From Tardiphaga sp. (lineage in GTDB: Bacteria; Pseudomonadota; Alphaproteobacteria; Rhizobiales; Xanthobacteraceae), in assembly GCF_028290495.1 (NCBI RefSeq), contig NZ_JAQGJT010000047.1:1-64000 (forward strand): a DNA stretch of 64,000 nucleotides, in the 5' to 3' direction. The notes below the pieces were generated by a model that saw only the letters and a list, made by a program, of their open reading frames with translations, did not search any database and had not been told where the DNA came from. A program made the position numbers and the translations under genes. Positions 16,880 through 25,841 of the stretch are shown one piece after another. Positions within the stretch are counted from its first letter, which is position 1; every line of letters begins with the position of its first letter.

Positions 16880-19009
16880 CTACGCTGGCACCTTCTTCAC
16901 CCACACCTTGTTGTCGTGAAACGCGACGCCGCCGTAGGGCGCCACGGCTTCGCCGCCGGTCAGCATATTGATGCCGCGACCGCCGATGTGAGACTTGTTG
17001 GGGTGCACGGATTCGGCGATCAGCACGCCGTGGCGCAGGCCGGGGAAAATCCGCGCGGTCAGCGTGGTCTCGCCGCGCATGTTGCCGAGCGTCACGGCGT
17101 CGCCATCCGCAATCGACAATCGTGCGGCGTCGTCCGGATGCATCATCACGGTTGGTGCGCCTTCGCGCGCCTTCGAGGATGGCGTTTCGTTGAAGCTGGT
17201 GTTGAGAAAACTGCGCGACGGGCTGGTGGCGAGGCGAAACGGATGGGCGTCGTCGGCTTGCTCGATCACCGCCCAGTGGTCCGGGAATGACGGCATTGCG
17301 TCCCACGCGCCCATCAGCCCGGCATTGGCCATCGGCACCTCCGACCAGTCGGCCTTGAAGTGGAATTTACCGTCGGCGTGCGCGAAGCCGTCGAGGTAAT
17401 GCGAGGTGCGGAAATCCGGCTGCAGGTCGCGCCACAATTCTTGCTGCAGCGCGTCGATGCCGCCGCGGCCGCTGCGTTGCAGCGTCTCGTCGATGATTTC
17501 GCGCGGCGTCATCTCGAAGCCGCGGTTGGAGGCGCCGAGCCGCGACGCCAGCCCCTGCAGCACTTCGTGGTTGGAGCGGCACTCGCCGGGCGCATCGATC
17601 AGCTTGGCGCCGACAGAAATATGCTGGTGGCCGCCGCCGTAATAGAGATCGTCGTGCTCTATGAACATCGTCGCCGGCAGCACAATGTCGGCCATGACAG
17701 CGGTCTCGGTCATGAACTGCTCATGCACCGCGACGAACAGGTCGTCGCGCGCAAAGCCTTCGCGCACCTTGGCCTGCTCCGGCGCCACCGCGATCGGGTT
17801 GGTGTTCTGGATCAGCATCGCCTTCACCGGCGGGCCGTGATGCAACGCCTCGGCGTCGCCTGTCAGTACGCGGCCGACCTTCGATTGGTCGAGCAGGCGG
17901 GTGGTGGGATCGATGGTGTCGAGCCCCTCGATCAGCGTCTTGTCGAATTTCCAGAGCGCGGCGTTATTGAAGAACGCGCCGCCGCCTTCCACCTGCCAGG
18001 CGCCGGTGACGGCGGGAATGCACAAAGCAGCGTGCATCTGTGCCGCGCCATTGCGGCTGCGGGTGAAGCCGTAGCCGAGCCGGAAGAACGTGGCCTTGGT
18101 CGTGCCGACCAGATGCGCAAACGCCTCGATCTCCGTAACCGACACGCCGCAGATGTCGGACGCCCACTCCGGCGTGCGGGTGGCGAGGTGCGCCTCCAGT
18201 TCGGGCGAGGCGTCGGTGTATTTTTCCAGATAGCCGCGGTCGGCCAAGCCATCGCGAAACAGCACATGCATCACGCCGCAGGCGAAGGCGCCGTCGGTGC
18301 CGGGCCGCAGCAGGATCTTGATATCAGCCTGCTTCATGGTGTCGTTGTCGTAGATATCGATCACGGCCAGCTTGGCGCCGCGTTCCTTGCGGGCCCGGGC
18401 CACGTGCGTCATCACATTGACCTGCGTGTTGACCGGGTTGGTGCCCCAGACCACGACCAGATCGGACCTTGCCATTTCGCGCGGATCGACGCCTGCGACC
18501 TTTCCGGTGCCGGCGGCGAAGCCGGCCCGGGCGATGGTCGAGCAGATCGTGCCGTAGAAGCGGGAATATTTTTTTACATTGGCGAGGCGGTTGATGCCGT
18601 CGCGCATCACCAGCCCCATCGTGCCGGCATAATAATACGGCCACACCGCTTCCGCGCCGAAGTCGCGTTCGGCGGCGTCGAACTTCGCCGCGATCTCGTC
18701 CAGCGCCTCGTCCCACGAAATCCGGGCGAACTGCCCGGAGCCCTTCGGCCCGGTGCGTCGCATCGGGTGCATCAGCCGCTCGGGGTGATGGATGCGCTCG
18801 GCATAGCGCGCCACTTTCGCGCAGACCACGCCGGCGGTGTAGCTCTGCTGCTTGGAACCGCGCACCCGTCCGATGGTGGCGCCGCCGATCACCTCGATGT
18901 CGAGGGCACAAGCGGAGGGGCAGTCATGCGGGCAGGTTGAATGCCTGATGTCGATCTTTGCGCCTACCTTGGCATCGGCCTTGGCGTCGATCTTGGTCTG
19001 GATGTTCAT
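16880..19009 (-). CDS. Molybdopterin oxidoreductase (bis-MGD, 4Fe-4S)
   Basis: 709 residues. An N-terminal Fe-S site CPHDCPSAC at about residues 27-35, with the fourth Cys in GVVCAKVARYAERI. It is followed by the bis-MGD core (ISWDEALDEIAAKF, DLVVVWGTNPVNTQVN, LIQNTNPIAVAPEQAKV, and the C-terminal molydopterin dinucleotide domain HPDDAARLSIADGDAVTLGN). It has no twin-Arg signal, so it is probably cytoplasmic. The first 20 residues are an odd Ala/Lys/Asp-rich run (DAKADAKVGAKIDI). The substrate is unknown; no dedicated electron-transfer subunit is adjacent. Confidence 0.87.
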   Translation of the reverse strand: MNIQTKIDAKADAKVGAKIDIRHSTCPHDCPSACALDIEVIGGATIGRVRGSKQQSYTAGVVCAKVARYAERIHHPERLMHPMRRTGPKGSGQFARISWDEALDEIAAKFDAAERDFGAEAVWPYYYAGTMGLVMRDGINRLANVKKYSRFYGTICSTIARAGFAAGTGKVAGVDPREMARSDLVVVWGTNPVNTQVNVMTHVARARKERGAKLAVIDIYDNDTMKQADIKILLRPGTDGAFACGVMHVLFRDGLADRGYLEKYTDASPELEAHLATRTPEWASDICGVSVTEIEAFAHLVGTTKATFFRLGYGFTRSRNGAAQMHAALCIPAVTGAWQVEGGGAFFNNAALWKFDKTLIEGLDTIDPTTRLLDQSKVGRVLTGDAEALHHGPPVKAMLIQNTNPIAVAPEQAKVREGFARDDLFVAVHEQFMTETAVMADIVLPATMFIEHDDLYYGGGHQHISVGAKLIDAPGECRSNHEVLQGLASRLGASNRGFEMTPREIIDETLQRSGRGGIDALQQELWRDLQPDFRTSHYLDGFAHADGKFHFKADWSEVPMANAGLMGAWDAMPSFPDHWAVIEQADDAHPFRLATSPSRSFLNTSFNETPSSKAREGAPTVMMHPDDAARLSIADGDAVTLGNMRGETTLTARIFPGLRHGVLIAESVHPNKSHIGGRGINMLTGGEAVAPYGGVAFHDNKVWVKKVPA

Positions 19010-19108
19010 GCCGCCAGATTAGCACAGCAGAACGTCGGGGAAAGCCGTAGATTGGCGTATTCGCCAGGCATGCTGCCGCCCGCATGAGCATGCCGGCGGC
19101 CGAAAAAG

Positions 19109-19300
19109 CTATTTACCCAACGCGTCGCGCTGCGCGGTCAGTTTGTCGAGTTCCTCGTTCTGCTGGGCGAGCCGGTCGGCGGTGCGGGATTCGTTCTGCT
19201 CGCCGGAGGCAGCGGTGGCCTGTTCAATCAGTTGCCGGATGTTGTCGCGGAGCACGGCAATACGGTCGTCGAGTTCGGCGGCGGAAAGGGTGGCATCCAT
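19109..19300 (-). CDS. Small coiled-coil protein, 63 aa
   Basis: Acidic, fully helical product with heptad-like pattern (AELDDRIAVLRDNIRQLIEQA, then RTADRLAQQNEELDKLTAQRDAL). The ATG at 19300 is chosen because AGGAG lies 7 bases upstream; the ATG at 19306 would sit only one base after it. No named family is recognised. It could be a small scaffold or regulator. It lies between the two molybdenum enzyme genes. Confidence 0.65.
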   Translation of the reverse strand: MDATLSAAELDDRIAVLRDNIRQLIEQATAASGEQNESRTADRLAQQNEELDKLTAQRDALGK

Positions 19301-19522
19301 TGTCATGCTCCTGGCCCGATGCGGGCTTGGGCCGGAGTCTACCGCGCGGGACGGCACCTTCCTATCGAAAAGAGATGCAAGTCCATTCCTCGTTCAAATC
19401 GGGCGATGGAATTTGCCGCGTGACTTTCAATCAAAGGTGATGGCCGCCGACGGATGCGGAACGAGCATTGTGCTAATCGATTGCCACATGGCCATATGGG
19501 CCTCTGAAGGAATGTATTCGCG

Positions 19523-21808
19523 ATGGCGAAAAAGGCGGTCGAAGGCGTCGAAGAGTATCCGGATGCGGCCGGGGGGTGGGGTGCACTCAGGGCAGTGGCC
19601 GCCGCAGTGCGTGGCCAGATGGCCGTGGTCAACGAGACCCAGAGCCTGCTGAAGACCAACCAGCCGCACGGTTTCGATTGTCCGGGCTGTGCCTGGCCCG
19701 ATCCGAAACACACCTCGTCGTTCGAGTTTTGCGAGAACGGCGCCAAGGCGGTGTCGTGGGAGGCCACATCGAAGCGCACCACGCCGGAATTCTTTGCGGC
19801 GCACACCGTCAGCGAACTATGGGAGTGGCACGACCACGATCTCGAGAACGAAGGCCGCCTCACCCATCCGATGGCCTATGACAAGGCCAGCGATCGCTAT
19901 CTACCCATTTCGTGGGGAGAGGCAATGGCGCGGATCGGCGCCGGGCTGCAGGCGCTGCCCGATCCCGATATGGCGGAGTTCTACACTTCCGGCCGCTGCT
20001 CCAACGAGGCCGCCTTCCTGTACCAGTTGTTCGTGCGTGAGTTTGGCACCAACAATTTTCCCGACTGCTCCAACATGTGCCACGAGGCGACCAGCGTCGG
20101 CCTGCCGCAGTCGATCGGTGTCGGCAAGGGCACCGTGACGCTGGAAGATTTCGACCACGCGGATGCGATCTTCTGCATCGGCCATAACCCCGGTACCAAC
20201 CACCCGCGCATGCTCGGGACCTTGCGGGAATGTGCCAAGCGCGGCGCGGCCATCGTTTCCATCAACCCGCTGCGCGAGCGCGGGCTGGAGCGCTTTACTT
20301 CGCCGCAAAGCCCGGCGGAGATGCTGACGGGCGCATCGACACAGCTCTCGTCGGCCTATTTTCAGGTCAAGGTCGGCGGCGACGTCGCTTTGCTCAAGGG
20401 CATGATGAAGACGGTGGTGGCCCTTGATGCCGCGAGCGTCGCCGAAGGCGGCCCCGGCGTACTCGATCGCGCCTTCATCGCGGAGCACACCGACGGCATC
20501 GACGCCCTGCTTGCCGATCTCGACGTCACCACATGGGAGGCCATCGAAAGGTCCGCGGGCATCACGCGCGCCGAGATCGAGCAACTCGGCGCCATCTATG
20601 CGAAGGCCGAGCGCGTCATCATCAACTACGGCATGGGCATCACCCAGCATCGCCACGGTACCGGCAATGTGCAGCAGATCGCCAATCTGCTGATGCTGCG
20701 CGGAAATATCGGCCGGCCGGGCGCCGGCATCTCGCCGCTGCGCGGCCATTCCAATGTGCAGGGCGATCGCACCGTCGGCATCACCGAGCTGCCGAACCAG
20801 GAGTTGCTGGACGGCATCAAGCGCGTGTTCGGCTTCGATGCGCCGACGCAGCACGGCCACAACGCCGTCGCCGCCGTGCGCGCGATCCGCGACGGCCGGT
20901 CGAAGGCGCTGATCTGTCTCGGCGGCAATCTCGCGGTGGCGATGTCCGATCCCGAGGCGACCTATCCGGCGATGCGCGGCCTCGATCTCGCGGTGCATAT
21001 CGCGACCAAGTTGAACCGCTCGCATCTGCTGATCGCGAAAGAGTCGATCATTCTGCCGTGCCTGGGGCGGACCGAGATCGACGTGCAGGCGAGCGGACCG
21101 CAGCTGGTCACGGTGGAGGATTCCATGTCGATGGTGCACGGCTCGCGCGGCGGGCTGAAGCCGGCGTCCGAACATCTGAAGTCGGAGATCATGATCGTTG
21201 CCGAGATGGCGCTGGCGACATTGCCTGCGACCGAGGTGAACTGGATGGAACTGGTCGCCGATTACAGCAGGATACGCGACGCGATCGAAGGCGTGTTTCC
21301 GGCGTTCAAGGATTACAATGAGCGCATCAAGACGCCCGGCGGCTTCCGGCTGCGCAATGCGGCCTCCGAGCGGGAATGGCTGACGCCGGGCAAGAAGGCG
21401 AACTTCCTCACCTTCCCCGGCCTTTATGAAGACGGCGCCGACGATGACGCGGTGCTGACGCTGACCACGATCCGCAGCCACGACCAGTACAATACCACGA
21501 TCTACGGCATGAACGACCGCTACCGCGGCATCACCGGCCGCCGCGACGTCGTCTTCGTCAACGAGTTGGATCTCGCCAGCCGTGGCTTGCAGCACGGCGA
21601 CCTGATCGATCTCGCGGTCGCCACCCCCGGCAACGGAGCTCGTGTGATGCGCCGCATGACCGCGGTGTCCTACAAGATCGCGCAGGGCTCGGTTGCGGCG
21701 TACTACCCCGAAGCCAACATGCTGGTGGCGCTTGACCAGCACGACGCCAGGTCGGGCACGCCGGCCTACAAGTCGATCCCGATCGTGATCACCGCGTCGG
21801 CGGCGTGA
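19523..21808 (+). CDS. FdhF/YdeP family molybdopterin oxidoreductase
   Basis: 761 residues. An N-terminal CPGCAWPDP segment (about residue 53) precedes the bis-MGD core: YTSGRCSNEAAFLYQLF, FPDCSNMCHEATSVGL, FCIGHNPGTNHPRMLGTLRECAKRGAAIVSINP, and ICLGGNLAVAMSD. The C-terminal domain has LTTIRSHDQYNTTIYGMNDRYRGI. The family is related to formate dehydrogenase H and E. coli YdeP; its substrate is unsettled. It is about 500 bases from the other, dissimilar Mo enzyme and faces away from it. GAAGGA at about 19507-19512 supports the start. Confidence 0.88.
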   Translation: MAKKAVEGVEEYPDAAGGWGALRAVAAAVRGQMAVVNETQSLLKTNQPHGFDCPGCAWPDPKHTSSFEFCENGAKAVSWEATSKRTTPEFFAAHTVSELWEWHDHDLENEGRLTHPMAYDKASDRYLPISWGEAMARIGAGLQALPDPDMAEFYTSGRCSNEAAFLYQLFVREFGTNNFPDCSNMCHEATSVGLPQSIGVGKGTVTLEDFDHADAIFCIGHNPGTNHPRMLGTLRECAKRGAAIVSINPLRERGLERFTSPQSPAEMLTGASTQLSSAYFQVKVGGDVALLKGMMKTVVALDAASVAEGGPGVLDRAFIAEHTDGIDALLADLDVTTWEAIERSAGITRAEIEQLGAIYAKAERVIINYGMGITQHRHGTGNVQQIANLLMLRGNIGRPGAGISPLRGHSNVQGDRTVGITELPNQELLDGIKRVFGFDAPTQHGHNAVAAVRAIRDGRSKALICLGGNLAVAMSDPEATYPAMRGLDLAVHIATKLNRSHLLIAKESIILPCLGRTEIDVQASGPQLVTVEDSMSMVHGSRGGLKPASEHLKSEIMIVAEMALATLPATEVNWMELVADYSRIRDAIEGVFPAFKDYNERIKTPGGFRLRNAASEREWLTPGKKANFLTFPGLYEDGADDDAVLTLTTIRSHDQYNTTIYGMNDRYRGITGRRDVVFVNELDLASRGLQHGDLIDLAVATPGNGARVMRRMTAVSYKIAQGSVAAYYPEANMLVALDQHDARSGTPAYKSIPIVITASAA

Positions 21809-21832
21809 TGGCATATCGCCAAGCCGCCCCAC

Positions 21833-21949
21833 ACTCCGCTGTCGTCGCCCGGCTTGACCGGGAAACCTCGTAAACGCAGGCATCCATAATAGATCCGCGC
21901 CGCCGTCGTTTACTGGTTCCCCCGCTTTCACGGGGGACGACAGTGGAGT
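21833..21949. repeat. Palindromic intergenic repeat, family C
   Basis: Outer arms ACTCCGCTGTCGTC (21833-21846) and GACGACAGTGGAGT (21936-21949) are complementary over 13 of 14 bases. The interior carries CCCGGCTTGACCGGG and CCCCCGCTTTCACGGGGG stem-loops. It could fold into a long branched hairpin between the YdeP-type gene and the MFS gene, and may insulate their transcription. Confidence 0.65.
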
Positions 21950-22037
21950 TTGCCGAGGCCGCGTCGGTACGTCGGCGGCGTGCATCTCGCGACAGATCGC
22001 CTTGCCGTTCCGGCTATTTCGTCGTACCCGAGCGCGC

Positions 22038-23321
22038 ATGAACAGTGCGATCGAACCGTTACCCGCCCCAACCGAAACCACCGCACCGCGCGTCGGCGTC
22101 GCACTGATGGCAGCGATGGTCGTTCTCACTTGCGGGCACGTGCTTTCCAACCTGCTGCGCACCACGCCGGCGGTGGCGATCGACGTGATGGCGGTCGATC
22201 TGCATTCCACCGCACAGAAATTGGCGGCGCTGACGGCGGCCTATCATTTCTCCTTTGCCATGTGCCAGATTCCGATCGGCGTGGCGCTCGATCGCTACAG
22301 CATCCGCAACGTGTCGCTGGTGCTGTTCGCGGGAACGCTGGTCGGCGCGTGCATGGCCGCGCTGTCGCAGGGATCTGCGAGTTTCCTGCTGGCGCAGATC
22401 ATCATGGGCATGGCGACTTCGGGCATGCTGCTGTGCCCGATGGCGCTGGCGGCGAAGCGGCTGACGCCGGCGCAGTTCGGGCTGTGGTCCGGGCTGATCC
22501 TGTCGCTCGGCAATGGCGGCCTGCTGCTGTCGTCGGCGCCGCTGGCCTTCGTGGTCGAGCACTGGGGCTGGCGCAGCGGCTTCTGGCTGAGCGGCGTCGC
22601 GGCCTGCGCCGTGGCGCTTCTGGTGCTGCTGATCGTGCCGAACGACAAGCCGCCGGCATCGACGCGCCGCGCGCTGCTGACGGAGATGACCACCGTGCTG
22701 CGGCTCGGTGTGTCGCCCGCGTTGCGCGGCATCGTCATCCTGGCTTTCGTCTCGCTTGCCGTGCAGATCGTGTTGCGTGGATTGTGGGCGGGGCCGTGGC
22801 TGATGAATCTCAAGGCGCTGTCGCGCATCGAGGCCGGCAATGTGCTGCTGCTGTTCACCATCGCGCTGGTGCTGGCGCCGACGCTGAGTGGCGTTGTCGA
22901 TCGCAGGCTGGGTCATCGCCGCCTTCTGCTGCTGGGGTCGCAACTGCTGGCTGCTGCGCTGTTCGTCGCGATGGCATTGGGCGGGCCGGGGCAACCGCTA
23001 TCCGTCCTGTTTGGCGTGGCGATCATGCCGGTGCCGTTCGACATCGGCGTGCTGGTCCTGATCGGCTTTCTGATCTGTGTGCAGCCGCTGATCTATGCGA
23101 TGACGCGGCAGGTCGTGCCGGCCGAACATGTCGGCAAGGCGCTGTCGGCGGTCAATCTGTCGTTCTTCCTGGGCACTGCCGTGATGCAATCCGCGACCAG
23201 CCCGATCGCCGCGGCCTTTGGCCTGCCGGCGGTGCTGATCGCGATGGCCGCCATGCTGGCGACCGGGGCTGTCGCCTTCTACATTCTGACCAGTCCGGCG
23301 AAATCGCGCGTAAGCGCATGA
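22038..23321 (+). CDS. MFS transporter (CynX/NimT-like)
   Basis: 427 residues, about 12 hydrophobic helices. Loop 2-3 motif region ALTAAYHFSFAMCQIPIGVALDRYSIRNV is the MFS signature. WSGLILSLGNGGLLLSSAPLAFVVEHWGWRSGFW fits helices 5-6. Cargo is unknown. The ATG at 22038 is preferred; an in-frame ATG 12 codons upstream adds an Arg-rich tail and would be less usual. It is in the same orientation as the YdeP-type oxidoreductase, but a repeat element separates them. Confidence 0.85.
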   Translation: MNSAIEPLPAPTETTAPRVGVALMAAMVVLTCGHVLSNLLRTTPAVAIDVMAVDLHSTAQKLAALTAAYHFSFAMCQIPIGVALDRYSIRNVSLVLFAGTLVGACMAALSQGSASFLLAQIIMGMATSGMLLCPMALAAKRLTPAQFGLWSGLILSLGNGGLLLSSAPLAFVVEHWGWRSGFWLSGVAACAVALLVLLIVPNDKPPASTRRALLTEMTTVLRLGVSPALRGIVILAFVSLAVQIVLRGLWAGPWLMNLKALSRIEAGNVLLLFTIALVLAPTLSGVVDRRLGHRRLLLLGSQLLAAALFVAMALGGPGQPLSVLFGVAIMPVPFDIGVLVLIGFLICVQPLIYAMTRQVVPAEHVGKALSAVNLSFFLGTAVMQSATSPIAAAFGLPAVLIAMAAMLATGAVAFYILTSPAKSRVSA

Positions 23322-23447
23322 TAATACCCACGAAAACACTCACCTAAACACTCGGGCAAGTTACTGGAATTGCGCGCGGTCCTATGATCTGATGCAGGTC
23401 ACGATGCGGCGAACACGTCGCGCGCGTTCTTGCAGGGAGGTCGTCGA

Positions 23448-23648
23448 ATGCCTTTTCTCGTCAAGGGGACCGATACGTCGGGAATGATATCGCTCCGCCG
23501 CGACAGCGCCGAAGCGGCGCTCAAGAAAGCCCGGGAACTCACCGAAGACGGCTGCTGGGATGTTGAGATAACCGGCCCGGACGGGCAGGCGCAGAACGCC
23601 GCCGCCTTTGAAGCGCATTACGCTGTCACCGCCGAGCGCGCTGTGTGA
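23448..23648 (+). CDS. Small conserved hypothetical protein, 66 aa
   Basis: The ATG at 23448 has GGGAGG upstream at good spacing. The product (MPFLVKGTDTSGMISLRRDS, then EAALKKARELTEDGCWDVEITGPDGQ) looks like a compact beta-alpha-beta fold, with no signal or membrane segment. Function unknown. It precedes the HAAT transporter operon but is separated by 219 bases containing a promoter and palindrome, so it is probably a separate transcript. Confidence 0.7.
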   Translation: MPFLVKGTDTSGMISLRRDSAEAALKKARELTEDGCWDVEITGPDGQAQNAAAFEAHYAVTAERAV

Positions 23649-23709
23649 ACTTGACGCGATGCTGCACTGCGAACGCATGGGTCGCATTCGCGATTGCCGG
23701 CACAGCAGT

Positions 23710-23738
23710 TTGACGGCGCTGCCTTAACCCGGCTAACT
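23710..23738 (+). promoter_or_regulatory. Candidate sigma70 promoter for the HAAT transporter operon
   Basis: TTGACG at 23710-23715, a 17-base spacer, and CTAACT at 23733-23738. Transcription would start near 23745, leaving about 120 bases of leader that contain the palindrome at 23764-23785. Confidence 0.45.
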
Positions 23739-23763
23739 CGGTTCGGGGCGTTACGTCGCACCT

Positions 23764-23785
23764 CGCAGATATTCACATATCTGCG
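23764..23785. promoter_or_regulatory. Perfect palindrome, candidate operator of the HAAT operon
   Basis: CGCAGATAT (23764-23772), TCAC, ATATCTGCG (23777-23785): 9-base perfect arms about 20 bases after the predicted transcription start and about 80 before the receptor gene. No T-run follows, so it is not a terminator. It fits a dimeric repressor site, though an RNA hairpin is possible. Confidence 0.5.
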
Positions 23786-23867
23786 TCGTCGCTGCGGTTG
23801 AACCACCAAAACAACAAACAATAAGCGATGTGTCGCCTGGCGATGCCGTCGCAACGTAGGAGTCGAT

Positions 23868-25112
23868 ATGGCCATCACCCGTCGCACATTCGGCATCGGC
23901 GCGTCAGCGCTGCTGGCCGGACCGATTGCTGCCCCCTTCATCCGCAAGGCCGGCGCGGCCGAGCCGGCGATCCGCATCGGCGTGGTGAATTCGATGAGTG
24001 GCGGCCTTGCCGCCTACGCGCAGGAAGGCCAGCCGGCGTTCGAATATATCATCAAGAAGATCAACGCCGAGGGCGGCATCAAGAGCAAGGGCGGCGCCAG
24101 GATCGAACTGGTAATGGCGGACGATACCAGCCAGCCCGCCCGCACCGCCGCCGAAGCCCGTCGTCTGATTACCGAAGAGAAGATTCATCTGCTCACCGGC
24201 ACCATCCTCAGTGCGCAGATGCTGGCGCTGACGCCGGTGGTCGACGAAGCCAAGATGCCTACGCTGTCGGTCTGGGCCGGTGGCTCGCAGTCGAGCTACA
24301 TGTTTACGCTGGGTTACCCCTATGATCGCGGCTATGCGCAATCGATGCACGACTTCGTTATCTCATTGCGCGACGACAGCAAGTTCGCGATCAAGACCGC
24401 GGTGATGGGCTATTCCAACTACGAAGCCGGCCAGCAGTCCAACAAGTTCCTGGTAGAGAAACTGAAGGCCAGCGGCATCCAGATCATCGGAGAGGCCGCG
24501 CTCGACATTCGCGCGCAGGACCAGACCTCGGCGATGGTCCGCATCCGCTCGCTGAAGCCCGACGTCGTGGTCGGCCTGGTGACGCCGCGCGATGGCATCC
24601 TGCTGCACCAGGCGCGCTATAATCTGAATTATCATGGCAGCATTTTCTGCGGTGGCACCGGCGGCTATTCGGATTTGTCGTTGTGGAAGGATCTCGGCCC
24701 CGAAATTGGTAAGGCAGTGTTGACGAAGAACCTGTTCGGCATGACCGGCTTCAGCGAAGGCGCAAAAATCCCGTCGATGCAGGCGATCGTCAAGGAACTG
24801 CGCGATGTCGCCAAGCTCGACAAGATCGGCCAGGGCGCCATTCAATATGCCCAGGCAGCGCGCGTGATGCAGCAGGCACTGGAAAATGCCAAGTCGCTGC
24901 GGTCCGACGATCTGCTGGAGGCCCTGAAGAACGTCAATATCCCCTATGGCGATCCCAACCTCTACGTTTCCAAGCCGAAGGGCCTGCAATTCGACGAAGA
25001 CCGGTTGCTGAAAGACGGCTCGGCGATGTTCATCCAATGGACCCCGGAGATGGAGCAGCAGGTGGTGTTTCCCAGGGAATTCGCCCAGGTGCCGCCGCGG
25101 CCGAAATCCTGA
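23868..25112 (+). CDS. HAAT ABC transporter substrate-binding protein
   Basis: 414 residues. A twin-Arg-like signal (MAITRRTFGIGASALLAG, ending near AGAAEPA) implies Tat export. The mature part is a periplasmic type I receptor (IRIGVVNSMSGGLAAYAQEG, INAEGGIKSKGGARIELVMADD, VMGYSNYEAGQQS, LKPDVVVGLV). Such receptors bind branched-chain amino acids, amides, urea or aromatic acids; the ligand is unknown. It is the first gene of a five-gene operon with two ATPases and two permeases. Confidence 0.9.
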   Translation: MAITRRTFGIGASALLAGPIAAPFIRKAGAAEPAIRIGVVNSMSGGLAAYAQEGQPAFEYIIKKINAEGGIKSKGGARIELVMADDTSQPARTAAEARRLITEEKIHLLTGTILSAQMLALTPVVDEAKMPTLSVWAGGSQSSYMFTLGYPYDRGYAQSMHDFVISLRDDSKFAIKTAVMGYSNYEAGQQSNKFLVEKLKASGIQIIGEAALDIRAQDQTSAMVRIRSLKPDVVVGLVTPRDGILLHQARYNLNYHGSIFCGGTGGYSDLSLWKDLGPEIGKAVLTKNLFGMTGFSEGAKIPSMQAIVKELRDVAKLDKIGQGAIQYAQAARVMQQALENAKSLRSDDLLEALKNVNIPYGDPNLYVSKPKGLQFDEDRLLKDGSAMFIQWTPEMEQQVVFPREFAQVPPRPKS

Positions 25113-25121
25113 GGCGACGAC

Positions 25122-25841
25122 GTGGCATTTCTGAAGGTCGCCAACGTCACCAAGAAGTTCGGCGGGCTGGTCGCGCTCAACGCGATCAGCTTTGAAGTCC
25201 AGCAGGGCGAGATCGTCGGCATCATTGGCCCGAATGGCGCCGGCAAGACCACGTTGTTCGGCGTGATCTCCGGCTTCATTGAGCCCAGTCAGGGCGACGT
25301 GCAGTTCGATGGCGCCAGCATCATCGGTGTCTCGCCGGACCGGCTGGTGCGTCGCGGGCTGATGCGCAGCTTCCAGATCGTGCAGAGCTTCGCCGATATG
25401 ACGACGCTCGACGTCGTCACCACCGCCGCGTTGACGCGCCGGCCGATGCGCGAGGCGATCGACTATGCTGCGCAAGCGTTGCTGCGCGTCGGACTCGGCG
25501 GCAAGGAAAACAAGACCCCACTGACGCTGTCGCTGCAGGACAAGAAGCTGCTGGAACTGGCAAAGTGCATCGCCACCGACCCGCGCTGCATCCTGCTCGA
25601 CGAAGTGATGGCCGGCCTGACCATGGCCGAGACCGCGGCGCCGATCGCGATCATCGAGGAGTTGAACCAGCAGGGCGTCACCATCGTGATGGTCGAGCAC
25701 GTGATGCCGGTGATCATGCGGCTGGCGAAGCGCATGGTGGTGATCAATTTCGGCGAGAAGATCGCGCAGGGCACGCCCGACGAAATTCTCAAGGACCAGC
25801 GCGTCATCGATGCCTATTTCGGAGACCACATCGATGCTTGA
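25122..25841 (+). CDS. HAAT ABC transporter ATPase (LivG type)
   Basis: 239 residues from a GTG start. Walker A IGPNGAGKTTLFG near residue 37, Q-loop region FQIVQSF, Walker B CILLDEVMAGL, switch His in VEHVMPVIM, and the LivG-type C-terminus ending RVIDAYFG. The ABC signature is unusual: the segment TLSLQDKKLLELAK stands where LSxGxxxR is expected, so the signature glycine is missing. I believe this variant recurs in a subgroup of these ATPases. It overlaps the next ATPase start. Confidence 0.88.
   Translation: MAFLKVANVTKKFGGLVALNAISFEVQQGEIVGIIGPNGAGKTTLFGVISGFIEPSQGDVQFDGASIIGVSPDRLVRRGLMRSFQIVQSFADMTTLDVVTTAALTRRPMREAIDYAAQALLRVGLGGKENKTPLTLSLQDKKLLELAKCIATDPRCILLDEVMAGLTMAETAAPIAIIEELNQQGVTIVMVEHVMPVIMRLAKRMVVINFGEKIAQGTPDEILKDQRVIDAYFGDHIDA

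Noticed and set aside
17360-18940. 526-codon plus-strand frame opposite the 709-residue Mo enzyme
   Set aside because: Shadow frame with abnormal composition (Arg, His, Gly-rich) and no motif; the minus strand encodes the real enzyme.
19901-22210. 769-codon open frame on the minus strand opposite the YdeP-type gene
   Set aside because: Antisense shadow of a high-GC gene. The plus-strand product has clear family motifs; the minus-strand frame is Arg/His-rich and matches nothing.
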